From Oscillospiraceae bacterium (lineage in GTDB: Bacteria; Bacillota; Clostridia; Oscillospirales; Oscillospiraceae), in the NCBI GenBank assembly GCA_009777775.1, contig WRLE01000005.1, positions 62,001 through 126,000 of the forward strand: a stretch of 64,000 bases of DNA, written 5' to 3'. The notes below the pieces were generated by a model. That model was not told the origin of the DNA and searched no databases. It saw only the letters and a list, made by a program, of their open reading frames with translations. Positions 20,991 through 30,430 of this stretch are shown piece by piece (position 1 is the first letter of the stretch; every line of letters begins with the position of its first letter). Both the position numbers and the translations under genes were made by a program.

Positions 20991-23900
20991 CTATTCAAAT
21001 TTGTTGTATTGCTTTCTTTCTTCTTCTTCTTTCTCTTTCTCCCATTTCCGAACAGCTGATATTTTTGTAATATAACCATTCTCAAATTCATTTGCATATA
21101 TGCTTATATCAGAGATTTCGTGTTCTTTGAACGCTTGAATTAGCGGCAAGCGACTGTTAAGTATATCAGCAAGAGAACCATCCCATGACTTTGGAATAAG
21201 CGTGTCAAGCAACAGCTTAACAATTTTATGAGGATTAGAACTCATTGAAAATATTTCATATACAATGGGTTTCCAGTATGCGACATTGTCTTCATTATAG
21301 AACAATCGTATAGCGTTTACTATCTTAGCACAACGTTCATCTATATTTAGCTCAACCCAATGAATTATTTCTTTACTATCTATCGAGTCAAGCATGCTGG
21401 AATATAAATCATAATTTTTCATTGTGGTAAACTGATGAGATAAATCCTGTCCATCGCATAAAAATACATCTAAAAATAAGAATGGATTTAATGTTATGAG
21501 TTCATTAATAAGATGTGGATAAAAAATCGAGTGATTCTCATTGAACTTTGTATATATATTGCGATATAGCGTTTTTAAGTTTTCTGAATCATCAATAAAA
21601 CAAGATTTGAATACTATTGATATATTATAATCAATGTGGTCTGTATATGGATCATTGTACTCATATTCTAAAAGTAAATGCTGTCCAATTAACGCATATT
21701 CATTTTGCAACTTCGAATCTTTCATATCAAGGCATAAATGATCGTGGAACAACCTTATAGCAACAGCAGCTCCATTTACTTTTCTATATAACATATTATA
21801 AAATTTTGAATGCTGTTCATTTGTTAATGATTTGAAGCCCCTGCCCCGCCACACATTATCAAAGAATCTTGCTGAAAAACCACAATTTGAAACCTTTTCG
21901 ATAAGATCGTCAAAATAGAAATCACCAACGAATTGAGAAATAATACTAGGATAATACCTTCGCATATTATCATCTACCTGTATTCGCTGTAATACTTCCT
22001 TGAGGAGTGCCTCGTCAATGAGTACTAACTCATGCAAAAAACCTTGTAGTACATCGACTCCTGTTATGCTTGATGGCGTTTTGGTGTACTCATTAATTAA
22101 GCTACTCAAAAACAGCTTGCGATCTTTACAGCCTATGCAAAGACCCCGACCAATTGTAAAGGAATGGTTATTACTCTTACATACTAAACTACGCATAAAG
22201 ATAGCATTAAAAGAAGTATCTGCACAAGCGAAAATTGCTTTTTCAATAATTATCTTTTCTGCTTCTACTTCATTTTTAGGTAAGTAGCCATATTTCGATA
22301 AATCGTAATGATTTGCTGATTGAAGCAACATAATAAATTCAAGATCATTATCGTGTGTTAATATGCTCTCAATTTGCATCAGATTATCTTTAACTCGGTT
22401 GTTATGTGTTTTTTCTTGTTGATCAAGATGGTTTTTTAAATAATTCATAGCGAATTTAACTGATAATAAACCTTCCGGCCAAAAACATATGCTCCTAATT
22501 TTCTTGACAAAAGCAAGTGTTACTGGTGATAAATATGTTTTTTCAAAGAGTAAATTCCACTCTATGCTTGTGTATTCTAGTAATGAACATCCATCAAATG
22601 TTTCTGAACAAACTGCTTCTTCGAATAATTGCAAAAAAGTACTGTACCAATTTTTGTCTTCATCTTCAGTGGACGGCCAGTATCCTTCGTCTCTTTGATG
22701 TTGACTAAAGGTGAATGTGTTTCCTGTACTATGATTTCTAGTACTTAAGGCTGATTTCAGCAGTTTCATTCCGAGTTCTTGTTTAGTATAATTATCACTT
22801 TTAAGTAATGATTTTACATATCGCATTCTTTGTTCAGGAGTAGCGTTTGTACCCGATCCATACAATCTAAAAAGCTGCACCAATCTCTGATTAATCAAAA
22901 TTTTTAATGACTCTGAACATTCACAATTCAAATACATAGCAATTAATAAATCTACTGAACGAGCAAATAGTTCTGCTTCATAAGCGATGTATGCAACAAT
23001 GCGAACCGTATAATTGTCAAGGGAATAATATATCTTCAAGAAGTTACTTACATTATCCTCGATGATTTTTAAAGCCTCCTTAGGGACAATAGTTGCAAGT
23101 CGGCAAAATGCTTCTATATCGTATTTATCTTGAAAGTTATTAGGCTCTTCATATGAGCATATTAACTCCTGTGCGATTCCTATAGCTTTATCGTCTTCAT
23201 ACAAATAGCTTAGCCTTCTAATAAATGAGTATAAAAGCCGTTTGTTACTATTTTCAAAAAATTTACTATCGGGTAATTCAAAATAACTTAAAGTTTCTTT
23301 TACTAGATAATTTGCTAATGCATGAGGGAGGATTGCTCTCTGAGTTGAGCGTTCCTGTAATATTTCGCGTTTTCTGAGTTCTTTGATACGGCGGCGAAAA
23401 TTCTTTATACTAACATCAGCAATATTTGCTAAAACTTCTAACTCATTATTGTCTTCCATATCAAATGCATAGACAAGGGAACAAGCTTCGGCAACTCGTT
23501 GTAGCTCATCATCTTTACTGTTATTTTGCCAAAATAACCGATTAAAAAAAACTTTATCGGTAAAAGAATCGGTATATTCATGATTTTTTATTGCTTCATA
23601 TAGGAGTTTTGCTAGTCTTGCATTTCCACCAGCTAGTTCAATTATTTTTGTTATAATACTGGAAGATAAATCATCGTACCAACCATGAAGTAGTTTTTCT
23701 ATAACCGCATCGGAATTTAGACCGAGTCTAAAAAACTCAGTTTCTTCAGGCTCGCCTTCACTTATGTCATATTCAACTGTTACAATATTGACAGTACTAT
23801 TTTGTTGAGTGCATATCTCAGTCAATGATTTGTGCAAAGTATAGGAGCAATTGTCAATAATCAGTGTAACAGTTTTACGAGTATTATAAAAATAAGCTGC

Positions 23901-24743
23901 CATATTTAGAGGAGAAGGTGATGGCGAGTGTCCATAATTTGTATATAATACTGATGTTATTGGCAATGAGTCATCTCCTATGCGATCATCAAATAAAGCT
24001 TGAACAAATCTTGTTTTACCGACTCCAGATAGACCTATTATCCGAATTGATTTCCCACTTAATTGTAGCAGACTGCGAAGCGTTTTTATTCCATCTTCAA
24101 TATTATGATGACTCCCATTATATTCTATTCGATTCTTGTCATCAATGATATACTCTAAGTCTTTTCCATTTACATCATTTGACCAGTTTTCATATGGTTT
24201 CCAATGCTGTGTTGTAATATCGACTTTGTTTTTAACCCATGCAATTTCTGATGGAAAAGAGTTTGCCCACGAGGCGATTTTTTGGCTATCATAAAAATCC
24301 ACCTCTATTTCGTTTAAAAACTTCTTTGATAAGATATCCTTCATCTTGTTTTTTCTAGCATTTAGCATTTTCAAATTAGCGTCATCGGCTCCACTTACTA
24401 TTATATACATTCCTGCTTTATCATTTACTTTTTTTAGTATTTCCCAAAGCTTATCCTTATTAAAATCCATTTCATTCGTAATTTTCGATGGTTCCATTTT
24501 ATACCTTTTTACTTGAATTACAGTATTGCGGTTACAAATGAATCCATCTAAAACGTTATTTTGGTTATCTATTTTAACTGTGATATCAATACCATCATCT
24601 GTAGCTGTTTGTGCGCCGCCCCAAATTACATTTTTACGAGATAGTCTATTGAGCTCCATTTCAGATTCGCATAAACGACCGATAAGATCCCGTAATTCGC
24701 CGTCATTTAGTTTTTGTATATCTGTTTTTGTTATATCAAACAT
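20991..24743 (-). CDS. Large STAND-type NTPase with an N-terminal Mrr-like nuclease domain (candidate Avs-like defence protein)
   Basis: This is a 1250-residue protein. Residues 1-170 carry a restriction-endonuclease-like core: DDGIDITV (49-56) followed by VIQVKRYK (75-82), the Asp...Gln-x-Lys variant seen in Mrr-type nucleases. A P-loop GLSGVGKT (237-244) and a Walker B-like TLIIDNCS (293-300) begin a STAND/NACHT-like NTPase with winged-helix features near residues 430-500. About 700 helical residues follow, which probably form a repeat-based sensor. Known Avs proteins combine nuclease, STAND ATPase and sensor in this order and kill or arrest infected cells. Membership of a specific Avs class is not established. 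The coding DNA is visibly A+T-richer than its neighbours. It has a perfect promoter and is divergent from the restriction-modification operon. Confidence 0.8.
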   Translation of the reverse strand: MFDITKTDIQKLNDGELRDLIGRLCESEMELNRLSRKNVIWGGAQTATDDGIDITVKIDNQNNVLDGFICNRNTVIQVKRYKMEPSKITNEMDFNKDKLWEILKKVNDKAGMYIIVSGADDANLKMLNARKNKMKDILSKKFLNEIEVDFYDSQKIASWANSFPSEIAWVKNKVDITTQHWKPYENWSNDVNGKDLEYIIDDKNRIEYNGSHHNIEDGIKTLRSLLQLSGKSIRIIGLSGVGKTRFVQALFDDRIGDDSLPITSVLYTNYGHSPSPSPLNMAAYFYNTRKTVTLIIDNCSYTLHKSLTEICTQQNSTVNIVTVEYDISEGEPEETEFFRLGLNSDAVIEKLLHGWYDDLSSSIITKIIELAGGNARLAKLLYEAIKNHEYTDSFTDKVFFNRLFWQNNSKDDELQRVAEACSLVYAFDMEDNNELEVLANIADVSIKNFRRRIKELRKREILQERSTQRAILPHALANYLVKETLSYFELPDSKFFENSNKRLLYSFIRRLSYLYEDDKAIGIAQELICSYEEPNNFQDKYDIEAFCRLATIVPKEALKIIEDNVSNFLKIYYSLDNYTVRIVAYIAYEAELFARSVDLLIAMYLNCECSESLKILINQRLVQLFRLYGSGTNATPEQRMRYVKSLLKSDNYTKQELGMKLLKSALSTRNHSTGNTFTFSQHQRDEGYWPSTEDEDKNWYSTFLQLFEEAVCSETFDGCSLLEYTSIEWNLLFEKTYLSPVTLAFVKKIRSICFWPEGLLSVKFAMNYLKNHLDQQEKTHNNRVKDNLMQIESILTHDNDLEFIMLLQSANHYDLSKYGYLPKNEVEAEKIIIEKAIFACADTSFNAIFMRSLVCKSNNHSFTIGRGLCIGCKDRKLFLSSLINEYTKTPSSITGVDVLQGFLHELVLIDEALLKEVLQRIQVDDNMRRYYPSIISQFVGDFYFDDLIEKVSNCGFSARFFDNVWRGRGFKSLTNEQHSKFYNMLYRKVNGAAVAIRLFHDHLCLDMKDSKLQNEYALIGQHLLLEYEYNDPYTDHIDYNISIVFKSCFIDDSENLKTLYRNIYTKFNENHSIFYPHLINELITLNPFLFLDVFLCDGQDLSHQFTTMKNYDLYSSMLDSIDSKEIIHWVELNIDERCAKIVNAIRLFYNEDNVAYWKPIVYEIFSMSSNPHKIVKLLLDTLIPKSWDGSLADILNSRLPLIQAFKEHEISDISIYANEFENGYITKISAVRKWEKEKEEEERKQYNKFE

Positions 24744-24771
24744 CGTTTTCTCCTTATCGAATACAACCTAT

Positions 24772-24800
24772 ATTATATTGGTCTAATGCCTATTTGTCAA
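24772..24800 (-). promoter_or_regulatory. Consensus promoter of the STAND gene
   Basis: On the minus strand, TTGACA (24800-24795) and TATAAT (24777-24772) have a 17-base spacer. The expected mRNA start leaves a leader of about 22 bases with AAGGAG before the ATG. Confidence 0.88.
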
Positions 24801-24834
24801 AGTATAAGAAAGCGCAATATTTGCTCAAGTTTTA

Positions 24835-24863
24835 TTGCTTATGAAAAATCAAAATGATATACT
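24835..24863 (+). promoter_or_regulatory. Promoter of the restriction-modification operon
   Basis: TTGCTT (24835-24840) and TATACT (24858-24863) are 17 bases apart, leaving a leader of about 100 bases before the endonuclease gene. Confidence 0.6.
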
Positions 24864-24969
24864 ATTTGTATAGAGCGTGGCGATTCTTTGAATGGTATAA
24901 ATCTCGTAGAACAATATAATGGTTTAGCAATAGTGGTCTCTTTTTGAATTCAACAAAGGTTAATGAAAT

Positions 24970-26022
24970 ATGGATATTTATGGACAAATAGAAAGCATCC
25001 AATACAAACCAATATTAGCTCAATATTCATACAATGAATATGAGTTATCTGACTTGGGAGAAGCATTGGATAATACGACTTTCCTACTAAATCACAGTGG
25101 CAACAAGTTCGCTTTCAGTAGGTGGGTGTCTCCCAAGAGGACACGCTCCTACCCATTTGAAAGAGTTTATAATACAATGGGATTTCCTGGCAAAAGGGTA
25201 ACTGTTATTCCGATTATAAAAGATGAAGGAGTCGATGGTGAACGTGACTATTTACAATGGGACACAATTTCGCTGATGAGCCTAATGGATGTCTATATAA
25301 TCCTAGCTTACTACGATAAGGCTGAAAAGAATATGAAGTATAGCAACAAAATTACAAATCAACGTTTGGATGTCGACTATATTCGTAACCGATTTAATTT
25401 GTTATTATCGTTCCATTCAAATGCGTTTCATTGGAACATGGCTAAAATTGACAATGTTGAGAGTTTAATGAACACAGCAATAGAAAAATATAGGAATATA
25501 TCGGGAATTACAGGTGTAACCATGAGTTCTGAAGATACTGCTTTGGCAAGAATAAGAAAGCTAGGTCGTGATAGAGATTCGTTCATGAAACTATCTCGTG
25601 AACTTGCTTATACTGCGCAACAAAGAGAGTCTATAACTGTACAGCCAAAGGAGTTTGTTACTGAAGGTGAAAAGGCGGCGATTACAATAAGCAATTACCA
25701 AGGTGGTTACTATTATTTGACCGCCGATGAAGCACGTATCGATAAAAACAATTTATACCTTGTTGAGGCAAAACACACAGCGAGTAGGACCCTGCCTTCA
25801 CTAAGCGTTATAAAAGAAGGTCTGTTCAAAATGGTGCTTTTTACAAACTTAAGCACTGCAATAGTAGATAATCACGATTATGATGTGGTTCCCATTTTAA
25901 AGCTGACATCATCAAAATCCGGCAATTTATCAGATTCTGAACAATCTATATTGGAAATGCTCCATGAAGAAGCAAATACGAATGGTTTTGCAGTCGAATA
26001 TACCTCAGGAGGTCAGATATGA
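24970..26022 (+). CDS. Probable type II restriction endonuclease
   Basis: This is a 350-residue protein with a candidate PD-(D/E)XK centre: acidic residues at 253-258 (TADEARIDK) followed by LVEAKH (264-269), the Glu-x-Lys step. An N-terminal region with DGERDYLQWDTISLM fits type II endonucleases that pair with Dam-like methylases. Its stop codon overlaps the start of the methylase gene (ATGA at 26019-26022), strong evidence for a coupled restriction-modification pair. The recognition sequence cannot be deduced. It is divergent from the STAND gene, about 226 bases away. Confidence 0.75.
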   Translation: MDIYGQIESIQYKPILAQYSYNEYELSDLGEALDNTTFLLNHSGNKFAFSRWVSPKRTRSYPFERVYNTMGFPGKRVTVIPIIKDEGVDGERDYLQWDTISLMSLMDVYIILAYYDKAEKNMKYSNKITNQRLDVDYIRNRFNLLLSFHSNAFHWNMAKIDNVESLMNTAIEKYRNISGITGVTMSSEDTALARIRKLGRDRDSFMKLSRELAYTAQQRESITVQPKEFVTEGEKAAITISNYQGGYYYLTADEARIDKNNLYLVEAKHTASRTLPSLSVIKEGLFKMVLFTNLSTAIVDNHDYDVVPILKLTSSKSGNLSDSEQSILEMLHEEANTNGFAVEYTSGGQI

Positions 26023-26906
26023 GTTCAAACATCAAAAGTGTCCTTCGGTATCCAGGAGGGAAAACAAGAGCTATAAAACTCATCAACCCATTGATTCCGC
26101 GTGATTACATTGAATTTCGAGAACCTTTTGTCGGTGGCGGTTCAGTGTTTATCGACGCTATTCAAACTATTAACCCATCTGCAAAGTACATTATCAACGA
26201 TTTGAATTTTGATCTATATTGCTTTTGGAAATATTTAAAAGAAGATGCCAATTCGCTTTATCAATCAGTCTTGTCAATAAAAGAAAGCGGCACAGAAGGT
26301 CGAAAGCTGTTTACCGATTATACGCAAAATGACAACTACACAGAGTTCGAAAGAGCTGTGAGGTTTTTTGTTCTAAATAGGATAACATTTTCTGGAACAG
26401 TCGATTCCGGCGGCTATTCCGAAGGCGCATTCAAAGGACGGTTTACCATGTCTTCCCTTGAAAGATTGCTTCAATTAGCTCCGATTTTAAGTGATGTGGA
26501 AATATGCAATAAAGACTATTCGGAGTTACTATTCGACGAAGGAGATAATGTATTTATTTTTCTTGATCCGCCATATTACTCACAATCAAAATCGAGGCTC
26601 TACGGTAGACGAGGAAACCTCCATACCGGATTTGACCATCAAAGATTCGCAGATGATATGAGATTATGTAAGCACAATTGGCTTATCACCCTTGATGATT
26701 GCGAGGAAAACAGGGAGTTATTCAAATTTGCTAATATCTATTCTTGGGAATTGCAATATGGCATGAACAATTACAAAAGCGAAACAGCAGCAAAGGGTAA
26801 AGAGCTGTTTATATCAAACTACGACCTTTCAGATGTGCTCAAAACGACAAATCATTCGGCACATATTTCTGTTCGAACACAACAGCTTTCATTATTTGAT
26901 GACTGA
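26019..26906 (+). CDS. DNA adenine-N6 methyltransferase (D12 class)
   Basis: This is a 295-residue Dam-like enzyme. The S-adenosylmethionine loop is in EPFVGGGSVF (near residue 39), preceded by the LRYPGGK start motif, and the catalytic motif is FLDPPYYS (near residue 186). The family transfers a methyl group to adenine N6 and here should protect host DNA from the endonuclease encoded upstream. The extreme C-terminus reads TQQLSLFDD, which contains QLSLF, the consensus pentapeptide for binding the DNA polymerase sliding clamp. Traces of a second copy of this gene are found at 28061 and 30330. Confidence 0.92.
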   Translation: MSSNIKSVLRYPGGKTRAIKLINPLIPRDYIEFREPFVGGGSVFIDAIQTINPSAKYIINDLNFDLYCFWKYLKEDANSLYQSVLSIKESGTEGRKLFTDYTQNDNYTEFERAVRFFVLNRITFSGTVDSGGYSEGAFKGRFTMSSLERLLQLAPILSDVEICNKDYSELLFDEGDNVFIFLDPPYYSQSKSRLYGRRGNLHTGFDHQRFADDMRLCKHNWLITLDDCEENRELFKFANIYSWELQYGMNNYKSETAAKGKELFISNYDLSDVLKTTNHSAHISVRTQQLSLFDD

Positions 26907-26990
26907 AATCTTTTAAATATTATTGTAACCTATTTTATTGAGTGCTTAGTTTCACATAGATTTCACTACAAAACTACATGGTGATTTATA

Positions 26991-28013
26991 ATGCCTGACA
27001 TCAACGAAATAATCAAAGGAAAAGAATATGATTTTCTTAGGACAAATGAGCATCTGAAGGGCAGATTGATATTTTTGACATATGGTGGAAGCCATGCGTA
27101 TGGAACAAATACACCCAAATCAGACATCGATATTCGTGGCGTTGCGTTTAACAGAAAATCCGATTTGGTTGGATTGAGCAGCTTCGAACAGGTAGTTGAC
27201 GAAGCTACCGATACCACCGTGTATAGTTTCAACAAACTTATAAGCTTGCTATGTAGCATGAACCCCAATACAATCGAAATGGTTGCATGTAAAGAAGAGC
27301 ATTATGCGATATATAGTCCAGTTGCTCAGCAATTGATCGACAACCGTAGAATGTTTCTATCGAAAAGAGTCGTGAATTCCTTCGGCGGATATGCACAGCA
27401 GCAACTGCGTCGCTTACAAAACGCACTAGCTCGCGATTCGTATCCGCAATCCGAAAAAGAAAAACATATTCTTGAGTCAATAAAATCCGCGATGATGTCC
27501 TTCGAAGACAGATACGAAACGATACCAGAAGGGTCTATATCAATTTATATAGACGATTCAGAACAAGAAGACTTAGACTCGGAAATATTTGTTGATGTCA
27601 ATTTGAGCCATTATCCTCTACGGGACTACAAGAACATATGGTCTGACATGAATAACATTGTGAAAACATATGGCTCTTTGACTCAGAGAAACAAAAAGAA
27701 GGAGCTTGAATCGCTGGACAAACATGCCATGCATTTGGTGAGGTTGTATTTGATGTGTCTGGATATCTTGGAAAAAGAGGAAATAATCACCTACAGAGAA
27801 AACGATATCGAGCTTCTGATGAGCATACGCAGCGGAAAATACAGAAAGCCCGACGGAACATATATGCCTGAGTTTTTCGAAATGGTTGATGAGTATGGAA
27901 AACGTATGAAATATGCTGCTGACAACACAAGCTTACCGAGTCAACCCGATTATAAACGCATCGAAGAGTTTGTTATATCTGTTAATGAAAAGGTAGTTAC
28001 TGATGAATATTGA
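26991..28013 (+). CDS. RlaP-like nucleotidyltransferase
   Basis: This is a 340-residue protein with the minimal nucleotidyltransferase signature YGGSHAYGTNTPKSDIDIRG: the Gly-Ser motif, then Asp-x-Asp about ten residues later. This fits the RlaP/PF10127 group, which has been linked to RNA repair. A second acidic residue in the strand after VVDEATDTTVYS may complete metal binding. The gene starts 84 bases after the methylase and may be cotranscribed with it. Its first 26 and last 16 codons recur in a relic at 30954-31072, next to the CCA-adding enzyme gene. Confidence 0.8.
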   Translation: MPDINEIIKGKEYDFLRTNEHLKGRLIFLTYGGSHAYGTNTPKSDIDIRGVAFNRKSDLVGLSSFEQVVDEATDTTVYSFNKLISLLCSMNPNTIEMVACKEEHYAIYSPVAQQLIDNRRMFLSKRVVNSFGGYAQQQLRRLQNALARDSYPQSEKEKHILESIKSAMMSFEDRYETIPEGSISIYIDDSEQEDLDSEIFVDVNLSHYPLRDYKNIWSDMNNIVKTYGSLTQRNKKKELESLDKHAMHLVRLYLMCLDILEKEEIITYRENDIELLMSIRSGKYRKPDGTYMPEFFEMVDEYGKRMKYAADNTSLPSQPDYKRIEEFVISVNEKVVTDEY

Positions 28014-28060
28014 ATAATTATGAAATATCCATTTTTAACTATTTCACAGAAAGTTAAGCT

Positions 28061-28138
28061 GTGAGTACGAATATCGAAATTATCATTCGGTATCTTGTTG
28101 AAAAAACCAGAGACATAAAAACTGTGAAAAAAATTTAG
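28061..28138 (+). pseudogene. 5'-end relic of a second DNA adenine methylase gene
   Basis: Twenty-five codons starting at GTG 28061 align with the first codons of the intact methylase at 26019. The reading STNIEIIIRYLVEKTRDIK corresponds to SSNIKSVLRYPGGKTRAIK. The frame then ends at TAG (28136-28138). The matching 3' end lies 2.2 kb downstream at 30330, so this copy was split or replaced by the intervening genes. Confidence 0.65.
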
Positions 28139-28152
28139 ATAATGTTATAAAG

Positions 28153-29643
28153 CTAGTTATCACGAAGAGATATATACCCAGATTGCGTGACACATTTTTG
28201 ACCTTCATCAGATAATATCCAATCTAAAAAACGGCTACCATTACTATTTTCATCATCTTTTCGGATTGCAGCATAAAACAAAATAGTATACGGATATGCA
28301 CCGTTTCGTATGTTTGTCAATTCAGGATAGACACCATTTATGCTTAGTACTTTATAGTCGTTATCGAAGTGAAACCCATCGTTTTCTAAAAAACTGAGAA
28401 GACAAAAGCCTATACTCTCGGGAAAATTCTGATATGCTCCATTAACTAACTCGCCTATACCATTATCAACTTGCACAGGAGTTATTAAGCGAGTTCCCTG
28501 CATCACCTCACTCATCATAAGCTTGTATGTGAAGCTTCTTTCATTGCGCTGATAATTCTTTATACGTAAATTATCGCCACCAAGGTCTCGCCAATTTATT
28601 ATGTTTCCTACATATATATCACATAGTTCTTCTGAAGATATATCAGATACTGGGTTATCCTTGTGAACAATGAAGACAAGAGCATCTATAGCAATGGGTT
28701 CTAGTAGTATTTTGTCATTATCTCGATAATTATCTTTTGGCATTCTAGGAAAGATTGCAATATCCATAGAGAGTTCGTCATTTATCATTTCTCTGAAACG
28801 ATTTGAGTATCTCATATTTAGTGATGAAAACCTTTTATTAATAAGTGATCTTATAGATGAACTGACATCACTTGATGTGACATTATCCATAAGTTCGTAT
28901 TGCTCATATGTACTAAGTAAATTAAGATGCTGATGACAAAACTCTGAAACTAGAATTGCACTTTCATCACAATATCCAATAGCCGGGAAACTGCCAAATC
29001 CTATATATACATCCTCACCAGACGATGAATCCACTTCTAATTGAAATTCACTATGTTGTACAATTTGTTCTTTCACTCCTTGATATACTGGCGTACCAAA
29101 CATATAATCAATCTGAGGACGATTTTCTCCTTTGTTTTTTAAACTGATGCTTGTAAGCATATAGACTGTCAGTATTACAATTGATGCAATAGCATGCAAA
29201 GCATGTTTATTAATTTTTATGCGTTTGTGTATAATATTAAGTACTAATGCTGGAATTGTAACTGCCAATATGCTGGGTAGAGCAAATAGGAAATATTGGA
29301 ACACAAAACTAAATATAAACGCTCCAGCAAAGAATGAACCGACAAGTAGTAGACTAAGGAACTGACCAAGACCAATGCTTATTGCATATAATATTGCATC
29401 TTTAACTGTTTCTGTTTTTATTCCGACATAGCAACCTACCAAAGAATAAATGCATATTGTTAATAGACTTAAAAAAAAGATATGTCCAAAAATAAAGACA
29501 TATTGATATTTTAATATTTCATATATTGGCTGAGGTAATATCATCGATAGAAACGATGGCAAATAGAAAATTGACACAGTTGTTATAATCGTTGATGTAA
29601 TCATCAACACTATCATTAAAAAATAATTCGTCTTTTTCGTCAT
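28153..29643 (-). CDS. Membrane protein with a PstS-like periplasmic-binding domain
   Basis: This is a 496-residue protein. The ATG at 29643 follows GAGGAG and is preferred over an upstream in-frame ATG at 29778. Residues 1-200 hold about six transmembrane segments. The C-terminal 290 residues form an extracytoplasmic binding domain of the phosphate-binding-protein type: EELCDIYVGNIINWRDLGGDN, then RNERSFTYKLMM, then NGAYPYTILFYAAI. Fusion of a membrane module to this domain is seen in clostridial proteins of unknown role, so phosphate binding is only a guess. The gene is inverted relative to its neighbours and sits between the two ends of the methylase relic. Confidence 0.75.
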   Translation of the reverse strand: MTKKTNYFLMIVLMITSTIITTVSIFYLPSFLSMILPQPIYEILKYQYVFIFGHIFFLSLLTICIYSLVGCYVGIKTETVKDAILYAISIGLGQFLSLLLVGSFFAGAFIFSFVFQYFLFALPSILAVTIPALVLNIIHKRIKINKHALHAIASIVILTVYMLTSISLKNKGENRPQIDYMFGTPVYQGVKEQIVQHSEFQLEVDSSSGEDVYIGFGSFPAIGYCDESAILVSEFCHQHLNLLSTYEQYELMDNVTSSDVSSSIRSLINKRFSSLNMRYSNRFREMINDELSMDIAIFPRMPKDNYRDNDKILLEPIAIDALVFIVHKDNPVSDISSEELCDIYVGNIINWRDLGGDNLRIKNYQRNERSFTYKLMMSEVMQGTRLITPVQVDNGIGELVNGAYQNFPESIGFCLLSFLENDGFHFDNDYKVLSINGVYPELTNIRNGAYPYTILFYAAIRKDDENSNGSRFLDWILSDEGQKCVTQSGYISLRDN

Positions 29644-29836
29644 ATTTATCTTCTCCTCAAAAATAATAATTACATATAGATAATTCTTATCTGGTACTGA
29701 AAACAATAAGCAACATAAGTGATCATTAAGTATATTATTTTTTGTTGATAGGATGCAAAATATACCATTTTTGTACATAATATATCATGTAGTTATAAAT
29801 AACAAGAATAATCTCTGTATTACTACTTATCTGATG

Positions 29837-29875
29837 GTTATTGTATTGATGTACCCATGTAACTGCCATGACTAG
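29837..29875 (+). pseudogene. 3'-end relic of a CCA-adding enzyme gene
   Basis: The last 13 codons before TAG (29873-29875) read VIVLMYPCNCHD, against VVISMYPWTCQD at the end of the intact gene at 31062-32417. The homology continues through CTAGAGGTGCAA into the next gene, as it does after the intact copy. Confidence 0.55.
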
Positions 29876-29888
29876 AGGTGCAATGTAT

Positions 29889-30257
29889 ATGAATACTTTT
29901 AGATTTATACTGTTCTTCATCAATGGAATCGTTTTTTTTGCATGTGGATTGTATGTATTTCATAGAGAAAAAAGCATAATAAAGCATGGGACTAAAACAA
30001 GAGGAATAATCGTTTATGTTTCCATTGGTAGACCGACTATTGAGTACGAAACCCCACAGGGGTTATTACGAGTACAAAGCATATATTATTTTTATAAACC
30101 TTTTTCGAAAAAATATGTAGTTGGAGATGTAGTAGAATTATTTTATAGTAACGAAAAACCAAAAAGATATAGTATAGAAGGGGATACTATACTTCAAGTA
30201 ATGGGAATATGGTTTATGCTCTTTGGTCTACTTGCAATCGTTGGAGCTGTGTTATAG
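29889..30257 (+). CDS. DUF3592-type small membrane protein
   Basis: This is a 122-residue protein with two transmembrane helices (FRFILFFINGIVFFACGL and GIWFMLFGLLAIVGAVL) flanking a beta-rich segment (TRGIIVYV, IEYETPQGLLRVQS, GDVVELFYSNEKPKRY). This pattern is typical of DUF3592 proteins, whose function is unknown. AGAGGTG lies before the ATG at 29889; an ATG two codons earlier is possible. The first part of its sequence recurs as a fragment after the intact CCA-adding enzyme gene (32430). Confidence 0.75.
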   Translation: MNTFRFILFFINGIVFFACGLYVFHREKSIIKHGTKTRGIIVYVSIGRPTIEYETPQGLLRVQSIYYFYKPFSKKYVVGDVVELFYSNEKPKRYSIEGDTILQVMGIWFMLFGLLAIVGAVL

Positions 30258-30329
30258 TATTTACTGGTTTGTAATTGTTAATATGATGTATATCTCCTTT
30301 ATATTAATTACAATCTATTTCAGCAGAAG

Positions 30330-30359
30330 ACACAGCAGCTTTCATTATTTGCGGATTGA
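30330..30359 (+). pseudogene. 3'-end relic of the second DNA methylase gene
   Basis: Ten codons, TQQLSLFAD then TGA (30357-30359), match the C-terminus TQQLSLFDD of the intact methylase. At the nucleotide level about 26 of 30 bases agree with 26877-26906. It pairs with the 5' relic at 28061. Confidence 0.65.
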
Positions 30360-30430
30360 GATTATTTCTCTTAATTTCTTGTTTTATTGTTGGTCTTAGG
30401 ACGTATTTGATACCTAATGAGGTGTACAAT

